A DNA stretch of 64,000 nucleotides, from contig MDYQ01000254.1 of the NCBI GenBank assembly GCA_003024175.1, positions 60,041 through 124,040 on the forward strand, written 5' to 3'. A program made the position numbers and the translations under genes. The notes beneath the pieces are model-generated. The model made no database searches. It was not told the origin of the DNA and saw only the letters and a program-made list of their open reading frames with translations. Below, piece after piece: positions 1 through 10,000 of the stretch (within the stretch, counting starts at the first letter, position 1; every line of letters begins with the position of its first letter). The stretch comes from Planoprotostelium fungivorum. Its lineage: Eukaryota; Evosea; Variosea; Cavosteliida; Cavosteliaceae.

Positions 1-2406
1 TTGTTCGGGTACACCTTCCGCAATGATGGCGATCGTCCTGATCTGCGGTGCTACATCCAACGTCTCGTTTACACTCGCATAGACCGACCGAAACGATGCG
101 AAATTGACCATAACCTATCCTCCTTCACTCTCCTCCCTTCCCTCCCTCTCACCGTCACTTCTGGATGCTTCTGCACCGCTTCTGACATCTTGGAATAGAC
201 TGGTATGAGGATCTCGTTCGTTCCGTAGTAAAACTTTGTAAAGTGGTTGCCACCGAACGGGTAGATGATGGCCGTGACGGACGGTTTAGCTCTGCCACAC
301 ACGTGGTCGAAATCGAGCATGTTCTGACACGCTTTCGCTTGCATGCCGTAGATGAAGGCGGTAGTGTCGGGAGTAAACAGGCCTTCGTATCGAGTTTTCT
401 GCGAGTTCTCCGAGGCGGGGGCGGGTTGGGGTGGATCGGCTACCATGGCAACCGGGGTGGATCTCTCAGAGTGGGCTTGACTCTCGTGGAGCAGCTGCTC
501 CATGGTCTTCTGACCCAAAGCGTACGATACGGCTGAGGTGATGTGAGTCTCCGGGCCGAAGACCTGTCACCGTGAGATCTTTCGTCTCGTTGTAGATGAT
601 CACTTCGATGTGGACTCCGGTAGAACGACCGCATTCGGTCATCATTTGGAGGCCACTCTGGTAGTTGGGACCACCTCTTCGGACGTAGATCTTCACACCC
701 TGCTGGATCAATCGGTCTTGGTACTGTTGAATGGCCCGGATGATTCCTTTGAAGGTCTCGGCGACGTTGGTGAAATTGGCTATTCCTCCACCTGGTTCAT
801 CATCAGATCATCGGATCATCAGATAATCATGACGATCGTGCGCCATCAGCGATCACGATCACGATCAGATCATCGAGATGATTTTGCACGATCAGACGAC
901 TCACCAATGATCAACACTTTGTCTTTCCTCTGATCTACAACACACATCAGGGACGTCCAATATCAATCGTAAAATCACTTCTTGTCATGAGGTCGATAAC
1001 TGTCTTCGCATATTCGTACGTGAGAGACTCGTTGGGGTCGCCGCTGTACTCTCCGTAATTGGCCAATTCTTCTCCGTACCCTAGATCAGAGATGGTGTCT
1101 GCGTAGATGACAGACGCTCCTCCACCGGCTACCATAGTCCACACTCTTCCCTGTTCATGTCATCAGAATCCTCATCGTGCACGATGACATCACGATGAGA
1201 CGATAGAGTGTCATCTCTCGATGATGTCCGTGATGATCGCATCATGATGTCCAAAGGTGATGGTGATGACGATGATGTCACCTCTGAATTAAGAATGGTC
1301 AATTTGAGAGATGCACCGGTCTTGGCATCTAAAGCGGAGATGTATCTCTCTTCCTTGGTCTGCTTTCTACCGAATGGTGCAGGGTACTGGATGTCACCCC
1401 ACCTGTCGCTCATCTCGAAATCTGCCGTCTGGTCCAACTACAACGTGTAAGTCATGAAGGCTCATGACGATGAGGAGACCTCATCACCGTACTCACCTTG
1501 GCTGCCAGATCGATGACGTATATCTGGTCGTCTACAACGACCACGGGATTGATTTCGATGAGGGAAAATCCCAATCTGTATGAATTCATTATTTGTCATC
1601 GCAAATTCGACTCACTCTCGGTAGAAGGTGAAGAGCTTCGAGATGAAGCCCGCCAGTCTCGGTCTCCTCTCTTCAGATACCTGATGGAGCAGCCGCTCCA
1701 TGATCGTCTCCGGATCGATCAGGGACGTCGCGGACACGAAGCATTTCTCGGCCTTAGCGTCAACGTCTCCGACGTCCACGCCTCCTTCGTGGTAGAAATA
1801 GATCTGCAGAGGTCAGTGGATGATGACGGATGATGGATGATGGACCTGATCTCCACCGCGAACCGATGTGATGGACACGTAGTATTCGTCGTGACTGTTG
1901 TGAGGAACGAAAGGCTCGACGATGAACGTATCGAGAGGTCCTGTAGAGGATGAGAACATGATGTGATGGTGTGTCATACCGCTGACGGCTTCGACTTGAA
2001 TCTCTTTTCCCTTCCTCTCTTGGATCCATTGACAAACTTCTGGATAGGTGGCATTCAATTTGACCAGCCCGAGTTTGCCTCTTCTGAAGATGGGTGAGAC
2101 GATGACGACGGGTATAACGTCACCTCTTGATCAGCTGATCTGGTTTAGCCACGAGTTTCGTGTCATTCAACCACGAATTTGATGCGGGCAGATCGTTGAG
2201 GGATGTCTGTTCGTTGATCTGTGGAACCATCAGCCAATTGCCAACAAAAACGAATGAGGTGTTCTCACAGCGACAAATTGTATCGTTCCTAATTCATCGC
2301 CAAAATAACTGCACCATCGTCATAAATCGTTCTCAAAGACATCATACACGTCTCACTTCTTAAGTAACCTCTTTCCGTCGGCTTCTCGTATGGCCTTCTG
2401 TGACAT
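1..2406 (-). CDS. ACLY: ATP-citrate lyase (ATP-citrate synthase), partial
   Basis: Cytosolic enzyme that makes acetyl-CoA and oxaloacetate from citrate, CoA and ATP. The start is the ATG at 2406, followed by [17 protein letters not shown], which matches the family N-terminus. Exons then give the ATP-grasp region with [16 protein letters not shown] (about 1900), [12 protein letters not shown] (about 1390) and [15 protein letters not shown]. Next come [19 protein letters not shown] (about 1110-1140), [15 protein letters not shown] (about 680) and the hinge plus CoA-binding stretch [20 protein letters not shown] (about 330). The last exon, at the window edge, reads [12 protein letters not shown]. 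The catalytic histidine and the citrate-synthase-like C-terminal half lie outside the window. About eight short introns interrupt the visible part. The order is that of the fused animal-type enzyme, not the split plant/fungal A and B subunits, as far as can be seen. The gene is divergent from the next one, with 208 bases between starts. Confidence 0.95.
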
Positions 2407-2614
2407 GGTTGCTGTTGGTTTGTAAAAATATGAGACTTCTTTGTCCAAGCAATTTGCAGTTTTCGCTGCCGTGGATCAAAAAGCAAGGAACGTAATTTTC
2501 CGTTTATCCGGCCAACACATGAGCCGGCCTACGTGGACAACAGATGAATGCATCAATAGATATACAGTAGTAGTGTGTAGAAGCTGATCTCTGGTCTTTC
2601 GTCTGAAGAACTTC

Positions 2615-3517
2615 ATGATTGCGAACACGATTATTCGCAATTTGCTCTCACTTTACAAACACGATCAGATCTGGATGGCCGCGTCGCTCTGTTTCACGAA
2701 AGAACAGCTCACAACTGTTCTGAGAGATTTCGATGCCTTCTTTGGCTCCGATGACACTCACAACAGAGTGGAAAGATTATCGACTGAAATGGCCATTAAC
2801 TCATATGTAGAGGAACAGCAGAAGGCCATCTTCGAAAAGAATGGCATCAATGGTAACCAAGGTCTCATGGATCTATCCAAATGCTTTCAATTGTTCGGAA
2901 GGTGACCTTCTAAACAAGTAACTCCCGTTCAACATCACAGAGACCCCGACGTATCACCACTTCTCAATTTCGTGGTCACAAAGGAAGAAGCTCTGATGGC
3001 CTTTGGAACATCGGGCACCCCCAATCCCATTTTGAAGATGGACTTCAAGACAGCCATAGAGAATTCTCAGAAGCGACAGGCCGTTCGTGAAAATTTTGGA
3101 AAGCTTAACGTAGAACAACAGAAACAGGTGAAGACGTGAACCATCATGATGTGACATCGCCGAGGCTGATCGACACAGATGTTGTTGTCTATGGGACTCG
3201 ATATGGAGACTGTAGAGAAGATCAAAGAAGAGGCTCTGGCCGTTCCTGAATCCCAGAGAGAGATGTACATCCAACAGAGGTGAATGACGATGTTGATGGT
3301 GATTGAAGATCGTGTGCAGATTTTCCGCCTTGACACGCGCAAACGGTGATACCAGTGCACCGACGAGAGCAGTGGAACACTCTCAGCCAGCGACAGGTGA
3401 GGAGGAAAAGGATGTACGAGTTGAATCGTAGCAGAGACCACGGAAATAGCGGCTCCCAAACCAGTGGTTATGCAAGCTCCGAAGCCCTTCACCATGCAGC
3501 CACCGAAACGACTATAA
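2615..3517 (+). CDS. unrecognised soluble protein
   Basis: I do not recognise a family. Start ATG at 2615. Five exons splice in frame across GT-AG introns at about 2904-2950, 3129-3179, 3281-3320 and 3391-3425, giving about 240 residues that end in PKPFTMQPPKRL and TAA. The first exon encodes helices (FTKEQLTTVLRDFDAFFG, then SYVEEQQKAIFEKNG). The middle part is Lys/Glu-rich (KTAIENSQKRQAVRENFG, then LDMETVEKIKEEALAVP). The tail is Pro/Ala-rich. There is no signal peptide or membrane segment, so a cytosolic helical protein is likely. Consistent frame through all exons supports a real gene. Confidence 0.6.
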
Positions 3518-4086
3518 ATGAAAACAGTCTCCCATCATCGCGTTACACCTCGTGCGGCTCTTTCTCTGACGATAGTAGCACCTACTGACAAAGTCAGAGG
3601 TTGCAGGTGGATCTCTTGTGGTTCCAGAATACAGTCACGACCTGTATCATACCATAGTAATAGTCACTGAGTCTCAGCATCAATTGAATACTTTCCACTA
3701 TCGCGTGTGTACAACTACGTAAAAGGATGGATCTCACTGTAGATCTACTGGCATTTCGGTTCGTGGTCCTCCCCACCGCAGAATAATCTGGTAGCCCTAT
3801 CGGATGATCTGACTAGAGAGACTCTTATCGGGCGAAATGCACTTCTTGGTGTGTAGGTTTCTCATTTTTACATGTTCGTGATGGAACCTGATCATGGACG
3901 ATCAACCAATCACACAGTGATCCAGCGTTCTTGGCATCCACCTGGAGAGAGAAGAAAGACAAGGAAAATTTTATCACCCAGGAGACGGCCTGCCCCGCAG
4001 TTCAGACGTGAGTTGTGTTGAATTTGACGTTCTGAGCTGCCTAACATGTATTTGTTTCGGGCTCCCGCATTTTTACCAGGTACAAC
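3518..4086. other. intergenic region, no gene supported
   Basis: 569 bases between two plus-strand genes. Short open frames on both strands lack conserved features and cannot be joined into a convincing spliced gene. A 50-codon frame from 3519 overlaps the upstream stop and looks like chance. The stretch should hold the promoter of the secreted protein that starts at 4087. Confidence 0.5.
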
Positions 4087-6718
4087 ATGAAGAGGGTGGT
4101 ACTACTTCTCTTCCTGGTATGGACTTGTTCTGCCGCCTGCATCGCTCCCATGACGGGAGGCTTCTCGGATACCATCCTGCAGAATGCTCTCAATCAGGTC
4201 GAGATTCGTTTCATCTTCGCGATGGGACTGAAGAGAATAGGGAGGAGTCAACTACACGCTGTCTCTGTGCCAGAACGCAGTTTATCGACTGAATGCCACC
4301 ATCGATTTGACTTCTGTTGGCCAGGAGATATCAACTGAAGGATACCCATCCGGCGATGCTAGAGCGACACTGTTAGTCGCTGGTGCTTTTTCGGTCGTCA
4401 TCAACGGTCACCTCAACAGACAGAAGCTCAGGAACATCCAGGTTCGATTACGATTGACAAATCTCATTCCGCATCACAGTGATTGAGACGAATGCAGGTG
4501 AATGGAAACCGAATCGGCCTGGGAAGATTCGAATCTGGGGGTGCGAACATCGAAGTCGGGGGTAATGTCCAAGGACAAGTGGTGGACAACATCAGATCTT
4601 TCGATCCCAGAGGATGGTCTTGTCTTCACATGACTGAAGGTGGCTGCACGGGTGGATCCATCACAAACAGTCAGATCGGTCCCGCTGGCTATCCCAACGG
4701 GTGAGGTTCGAGACGCGACCATCTCTTCTGAGATGATGTACAGAACTTGGGCTGATGGTATTTCTCTGGCTTGCAGAAATACCCTTGTGGCCAACAACTT
4801 GATCACTGACGCCACTGACGGCAACATCGTCGTCTTTGGTGCACCTGGCAGTCGAGTGAGTATCTTTACCTCTAGAGATGTTGTTCTGCGCTGACGGTGT
4901 ATGACAGATCATCAACAACACGATCATCGTAGACAGCAGAGTGGCTCTGGGTGGCATCAATCTTGTGGACTATGGACCATACAGCGGAGACTACACAGGC
5001 ACAATAATCGACGGCAACACAGTGTGGGCCAGAGGTAACACATTTTACTTTCCATCATCCGCACATCGACACGATGCATGAACACGATCAAAAGATTGAC
5101 CCACTTTAGGAGCTCAAATCAAGGCTGCCATCGCAGCGGGAACGAGAGTGTGGGGTGACACCTCCGGTAATACCAACTTTGGGGCGACGATCACAAACAA
5201 CATCATCAAGGGAAATTACCTCGCCTACGGTATACCCGTGTCCGGCGTCAACAACTTCACCGTTACGAACAACATCTTCAGTGGTAGTTATTCTGGATCC
5301 AAGTGAGTCGCATCATCGCATCATCATCGCATCATCATCACATCACCATCGTTTCACTTCTCACGATGACACAGCGCATACTGTGGAACTCGTGTCACCA
5401 ACGCTCCGCCCAGTGCCATGGTATTCGATCCTCGTTACGTCTCCAATTCCAATCTACAATCTGGTTATATCAAGGGACAGTGAGTGGAGACCCACGGCAT
5501 CTTTTGAAGACTCTTCAGGGTGGATTACTCCATCTGCATCCAGCCCGGAGTCTCTCCTTCTCTCACTTACGTCGCCGGACAATTCTCACTGTCTTCTGGC
5601 CAGTCCATCCAATTGAACGGCTCCACGTTCACTCTGCAGGACAACTGTAACTTTGTCGCTCGTGACGACAGTGGTAAGAATCTGTTGACGTCGTTCTGCC
5701 TCCATTTTATCTCTTTCGCCTGAATCGAAGATAGGAAAAGCACTGTGGGCCAGTAACACGATAGGGTACAGTGGTGAATGTTCGATCTCGTTCAGAGAGA
5801 ACGGCCGCCTTGTTATCTCGGATCTGGGCAATGTGATTCCAATCGGCCTCCCATACGTACTGAACGTATCATCAGGACATCTGGACCTTCCCCAATTACA
5901 CTGGTAATCTATCCGGTGGAGAGATCACCTTCTCCTCTTCTGGCTCCCACGTCACCATCAATGATCCAGCCGATGACATCATATACGCCACCAGCTACGC
6001 TTTTCCCTCGTTCGAACTGTACACGTCTCACTTTATTCATCAGACGGCGACAGACGGCACGGAGTATTATCTCTTCATCGCTCCCAACGGATCCGTCACG
6101 GTCTCCACTGGAGCAGCCAATACCGCTACCGGAAGAATTCTGTGGTCTTCTCCCACTTTCTTCGCGGCCAACTGCAGTCAGCCCTCTCAGTGTCATTTGA
6201 CTCTCCAAGGTACGTAACTACCGTGTGGCACGTTACTTTTGCTTACGTCGTCAGGTGGTGATGGTAACGTCGTCTTGTACAACGACTCGATGGCCCTGTG
6301 GGCCACCGGTGGTGGCGCCTCTGCCGTTCGATTCAATACCTTCCAGGTGACATCAAATTGACAGACGTGTCCATGACTGACAGCTGACAGCCTTATTTTG
6401 AGACCATCAATGCCACGGGCTCGACTCTATTTGCCAGCAGTGATCGATGTGCTGCAAATAATCCCTGCAAGAACAACTTGGTTTGCAACGGAGCATTGTG
6501 AGGAGATAGCGATGGTAGAGACTGAAGGAGAGGATAGTTGTGGAACGCAGGCTTGGGCCAACGGCACCGCTTACACATCTGCACCTGTCGCTGGATTCAC
6601 GAGTGCTTTCACCAGAACAGCCCTCACTAGTTCACCCATCACCACTTCGCCTCTACATGGTAGTGCTGCTTCTCTCACCTTTTCTCTCCTTGTCTTCTGC
6701 ATCGCTTTGTTCTTTTAG
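4087..6718 (+). CDS. secreted beta-helix protein with bulb-type lectin repeats and GPI signal
   Basis: Predicted cell-surface sugar-binding or sugar-processing protein. MKRVVLLLFLVWTCSAAC is a clear signal peptide. Exons from about 4270 to 5310 encode a right-handed parallel beta-helix of pectin-lyase type, with rungs such as NTLVANNLITDATDGNIVV, IINNTIIVDSRVALGG and ATITNNIIKGNYLAYG. From about 5520 two B-lectin (monocot mannose-lectin type) modules follow. Their characteristic strands are LQDNCNFVARDD and GDGNVVLYNDSMALWA. A short Cys-rich stretch (CAANNPCKNNLVCNG) precedes an intron at about 6499-6538. The last exon ends in a Ser/Thr-rich spacer and the hydrophobic tail ASLTFSLLVFCIALFF, a typical GPI-attachment signal. 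Classical pectate-lyase catalytic residues could not be assigned, so enzyme activity is uncertain. AATAAA lies 36 bases after the stop. Confidence 0.8.
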
Positions 6719-6754
6719 AGTATGGACATCAGATGAAACGTTGATGCATCACCG

Positions 6755-6760
6755 AATAAA
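6755..6760 (+). terminator. poly(A) signal AATAAA
   Basis: Canonical hexamer 36 bases downstream of the stop of the beta-helix/B-lectin gene, at the expected distance for its polyadenylation. Confidence 0.5.
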
Positions 6761-7085
6761 TTCACATCCTTCCATATTGAATGCTCAAAGAGAGAATCAT
6801 GTTCGTGGTTCGTCACTTCTTCAACCTCTTCTCAGAATTGTTGTGAGGGGGGATGACTCTTCATTCTAAGAACTAGAATGTTATTCAAAAATTTGTAGAC
6901 ATTTCTTCGCCACACATCGGGACAAACTCATAAGGCCGACTTGTAAGAGGTACGTCTAATTGGATATCTCAACGGTCGTTCGTTCATCCCTTGACCTGAT
7001 TCTTTTCGGACCAACATCAACGCTATCTTCCCCAATTTGATGATATCGGTTGGTCACAGAGACTGACAGAGGGATAGGGTTAAAG
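6761..7085 (+). other. intergenic region upstream of the coiled-coil gene
   Basis: About 325 bases with no supported gene. It should contain the promoter and 5' UTR of the gene that starts at 7086. I see no clear TATA box. Confidence 0.4.
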
Positions 7086-10000
7086 ATGTCGGCGACCCTT
7101 CAGCAAGCAGCTGAAGAACGTAGAAACAAGAAGGAGTCTAAGACAGCACTTCTCAAGACTCTCGCTGACGACGTATGTGATCTATTTCACACGTCGTTTC
7201 ATCTTCTCCCTTCTCACGCTCTTAGGTCCAACGATTAGAGGAAGATATCAATGCCAAACAGAGGAGTACAGAACAGGCAGTTCAATCCCTCGTCACTGAG
7301 TTGTATTCTAAATTGAACCAATCTATAGCAGCGGCAAGAGGTGGATCCGTCATTCTGATGCAAGTTGACACCCCATCCAGATCGTTCGGACAATGGCCTG
7401 GCTTCTCTCAGAACTGAATTGGAGGAGCAGAAGAGCACCAGCATGGAGATCGCTGGTTGGATCAAATCCAACTTGGGCCCGACCCTCGGAAAGGTAATCA
7501 CACACTGACGTCATCTTCTAAACATCACATCAGGTGTCCACCCTCATAGACAACAAGATCTCAAACTCCAGAATTGAGCAGTTAGAAGAAGTCAAGAGTA
7601 GAGAGGAAGGGCTGTGGAGATTATTCGGTACGTTTTATTTCATCTTATTCCTCATCTCACGAGACAAGACAGGAAATTTCAAGTCCAACACGAACTCTTT
7701 CAAGAGGAGTTGAAGAAGGAGCGAGAGGCACAATCTCTATCGAAAGACAAGCTCATCGAGAGGTTGAAATTAGAATTTGAGTCGGAGAAGAAGTCATTCG
7801 AGAGAGTGAGAGCAGACGACTTTGCCAAATTCGAGGCACACAATCGTGAAGTCAAGAAGGTGAGTGCAGAGTACGAATCTTCCGTGAATGCTCCGTGAAA
7901 TCTCAGTGAAAATTCTCACGCATAGAACAGGAGATGGATGCAGAGAGAAAAGTCATTGACATTCAGAGGAGAAAAGCGGTGGAAGAGGGTGTACAACAGA
8001 TACAGATGGAGATGTACAAATTATCCGAACAATTGACCGCGAGCAAAGAGGAGCAAGCTCAATGCGAGAGGGAGAGAAAGTGAGTTGATCGTCTACAACC
8101 CGCCACGGGTCCGTGCGTACGTTACGTCCGCTGAAATTTACAGGAAAATGCAGACGGTACTGACACAAATCGAAGAAGAGAGATTACGCCTCCACAAGGA
8201 GAGACAAGAATTGACTGTGGAAAAGAATAGATTGAACGACAGTCTACAACGACTGGACGCTCTCAGGTCACGTGCCGAAGACGAGGCGCACAAGCACAGG
8301 AACGAGGCCCAATCGTTCGCCGAACGGATCGAAAGCTTACTGTCCAAAGAGAGAGCCCTCTTGGCAGAGGAGAAGGTGGAGTGGCTCGCTGTAGATGGAG
8401 CTGACGGGGTAGGTTCACCTAGAGACGGAGAGGAAGAAGTTGTCCTTGAGAATCGAAGAGGAGACTTCTCTCAGACAGAGCAGAACTCGATTAGAAGAGG
8501 CCAGGTGACATCATCTCTCCCGTATTAAATCCCATTTCTTGTCCTCTTGGAGACGTCGAACTACATCGTTGTAGATTGACACGCGATGCAGGTGGTCTTC
8601 GGAGCAAGAGAGAGTTCGCGTGGCGAAGGACAAGTTGAAGATGAAAAAGTTGAATCTGTTAGATGCAGAGGAGAGGTTGCTGCAGAATCAAGAGAATGTC
8701 AGGAGAGATCGAGCCAAGAACGACGAAGAGAAGGCCAGATCCCTCTCGGAGATCCAATCTGAGAGGAATAAGGTGCGTTGTAGATGGAAGATTCCGAGAA
8801 TTGATCGTGGGTCAGGTGGAGGCAGAGAGAAAATCGGTCGACGAAGACATGAGAAGATTGAAGGAAGAATTATCCCAGAAGAGGTGTGATTTCATTCATC
8901 TACAACGAGGCATGATGACGATCTACAACGCTCGATGTGCTGACTAGACGTCGCAGATTGGAATTCGAGAACGGAAAATTGGAGGAAGAGCGCAAGCGCA
9001 TCCGAGTGAGTTGAATCCATCTACAACGAGCCAAAACGTAACTGTAAGTAGGAAGAAGAGTTACGTATGCAGAAGAGAATCGAAGAGGAGAGGGAGCAAC
9101 ACACACTCACTGTGGAGAGGGAGCAGGCTCTAAAATTAGAACAACTGAAGAGAGAAGAAGAGCTGCAGGCTCTTACAAAGAGGAGACAAGAAGAGAGAGA
9201 AGAAGACAAGAGGAGAGAAGAAGAAGAGAGGAAGAGGTGAACATCCTCCTCCATCATGATCTCATGATCATCACACGTCATAACACGTCATAATTCGTCA
9301 CAGGAGAGACAGAGAAGAAGAAGAGAGGAGAAATCTGCAGAAAGAGATGGAGAGACAGAAGGCTGATCTGGAATCTCAGAGAAGAGAGAGACAAGCGAGA
9401 GAAGAAGTAGAAGAGAGAGAATTCAACGAGAAGATCAACAAATTGGTCTCCATGCGTCAGAAATTATCCGACAAACAGAAGGAAGTTGCCACGGCAACGG
9501 TGAATTTCGACGAGATCTCCAGGAATTTTCCGGAGGTCGCACAGTGGCTGTCAACCAACGGGCTGAAGGAGCTGGGTGATAAGATGATCAGCCAAGGTGG
9601 GATGAGAGATGTCTTACGTATCGTGAGGTGTCTCACCTGTGTAGGGTTTGATACGTTGAGAGCTTTGTGTGATCTGTCGGATTCCGATCTACAGTTCATG
9701 AACGTGAAGGATGCAGCGACCCGAAACAGAGTAAGTCACCATCATCACCATCATCATCATCATCACCATCACCATCATCATCACCATCATCATCACCATC
9801 ATCATCACCATCATCACGATGATGAATGACTTGATCGTCTCCGTGAATTTTCAATTTACGTCCAATCAGGTCCTCCAAGCCACACAACAATTGTCCCACC
9901 AACTGACCGAAAAGAGGGAGAGAGAAGAAGCTCAATCGAGACAGAGAGAGCAAGACAGGAGACGACACATCGAGAGGGAATTCCAAGAGCAGCAAGCGAA

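Noticed and set aside
3594-3776. 60-codon minus-strand frame in the gap before the beta-helix gene
   Set aside because: No conserved pattern, no plausible partner exons, and several equally long frames overlap it.
9738-9829. Polyhistidine tract that could be a metal-binding tail
   Set aside because: The run lies between a GTAAGT donor and an ATCAG acceptor, and the SAM-domain sequence continues only if it is removed.
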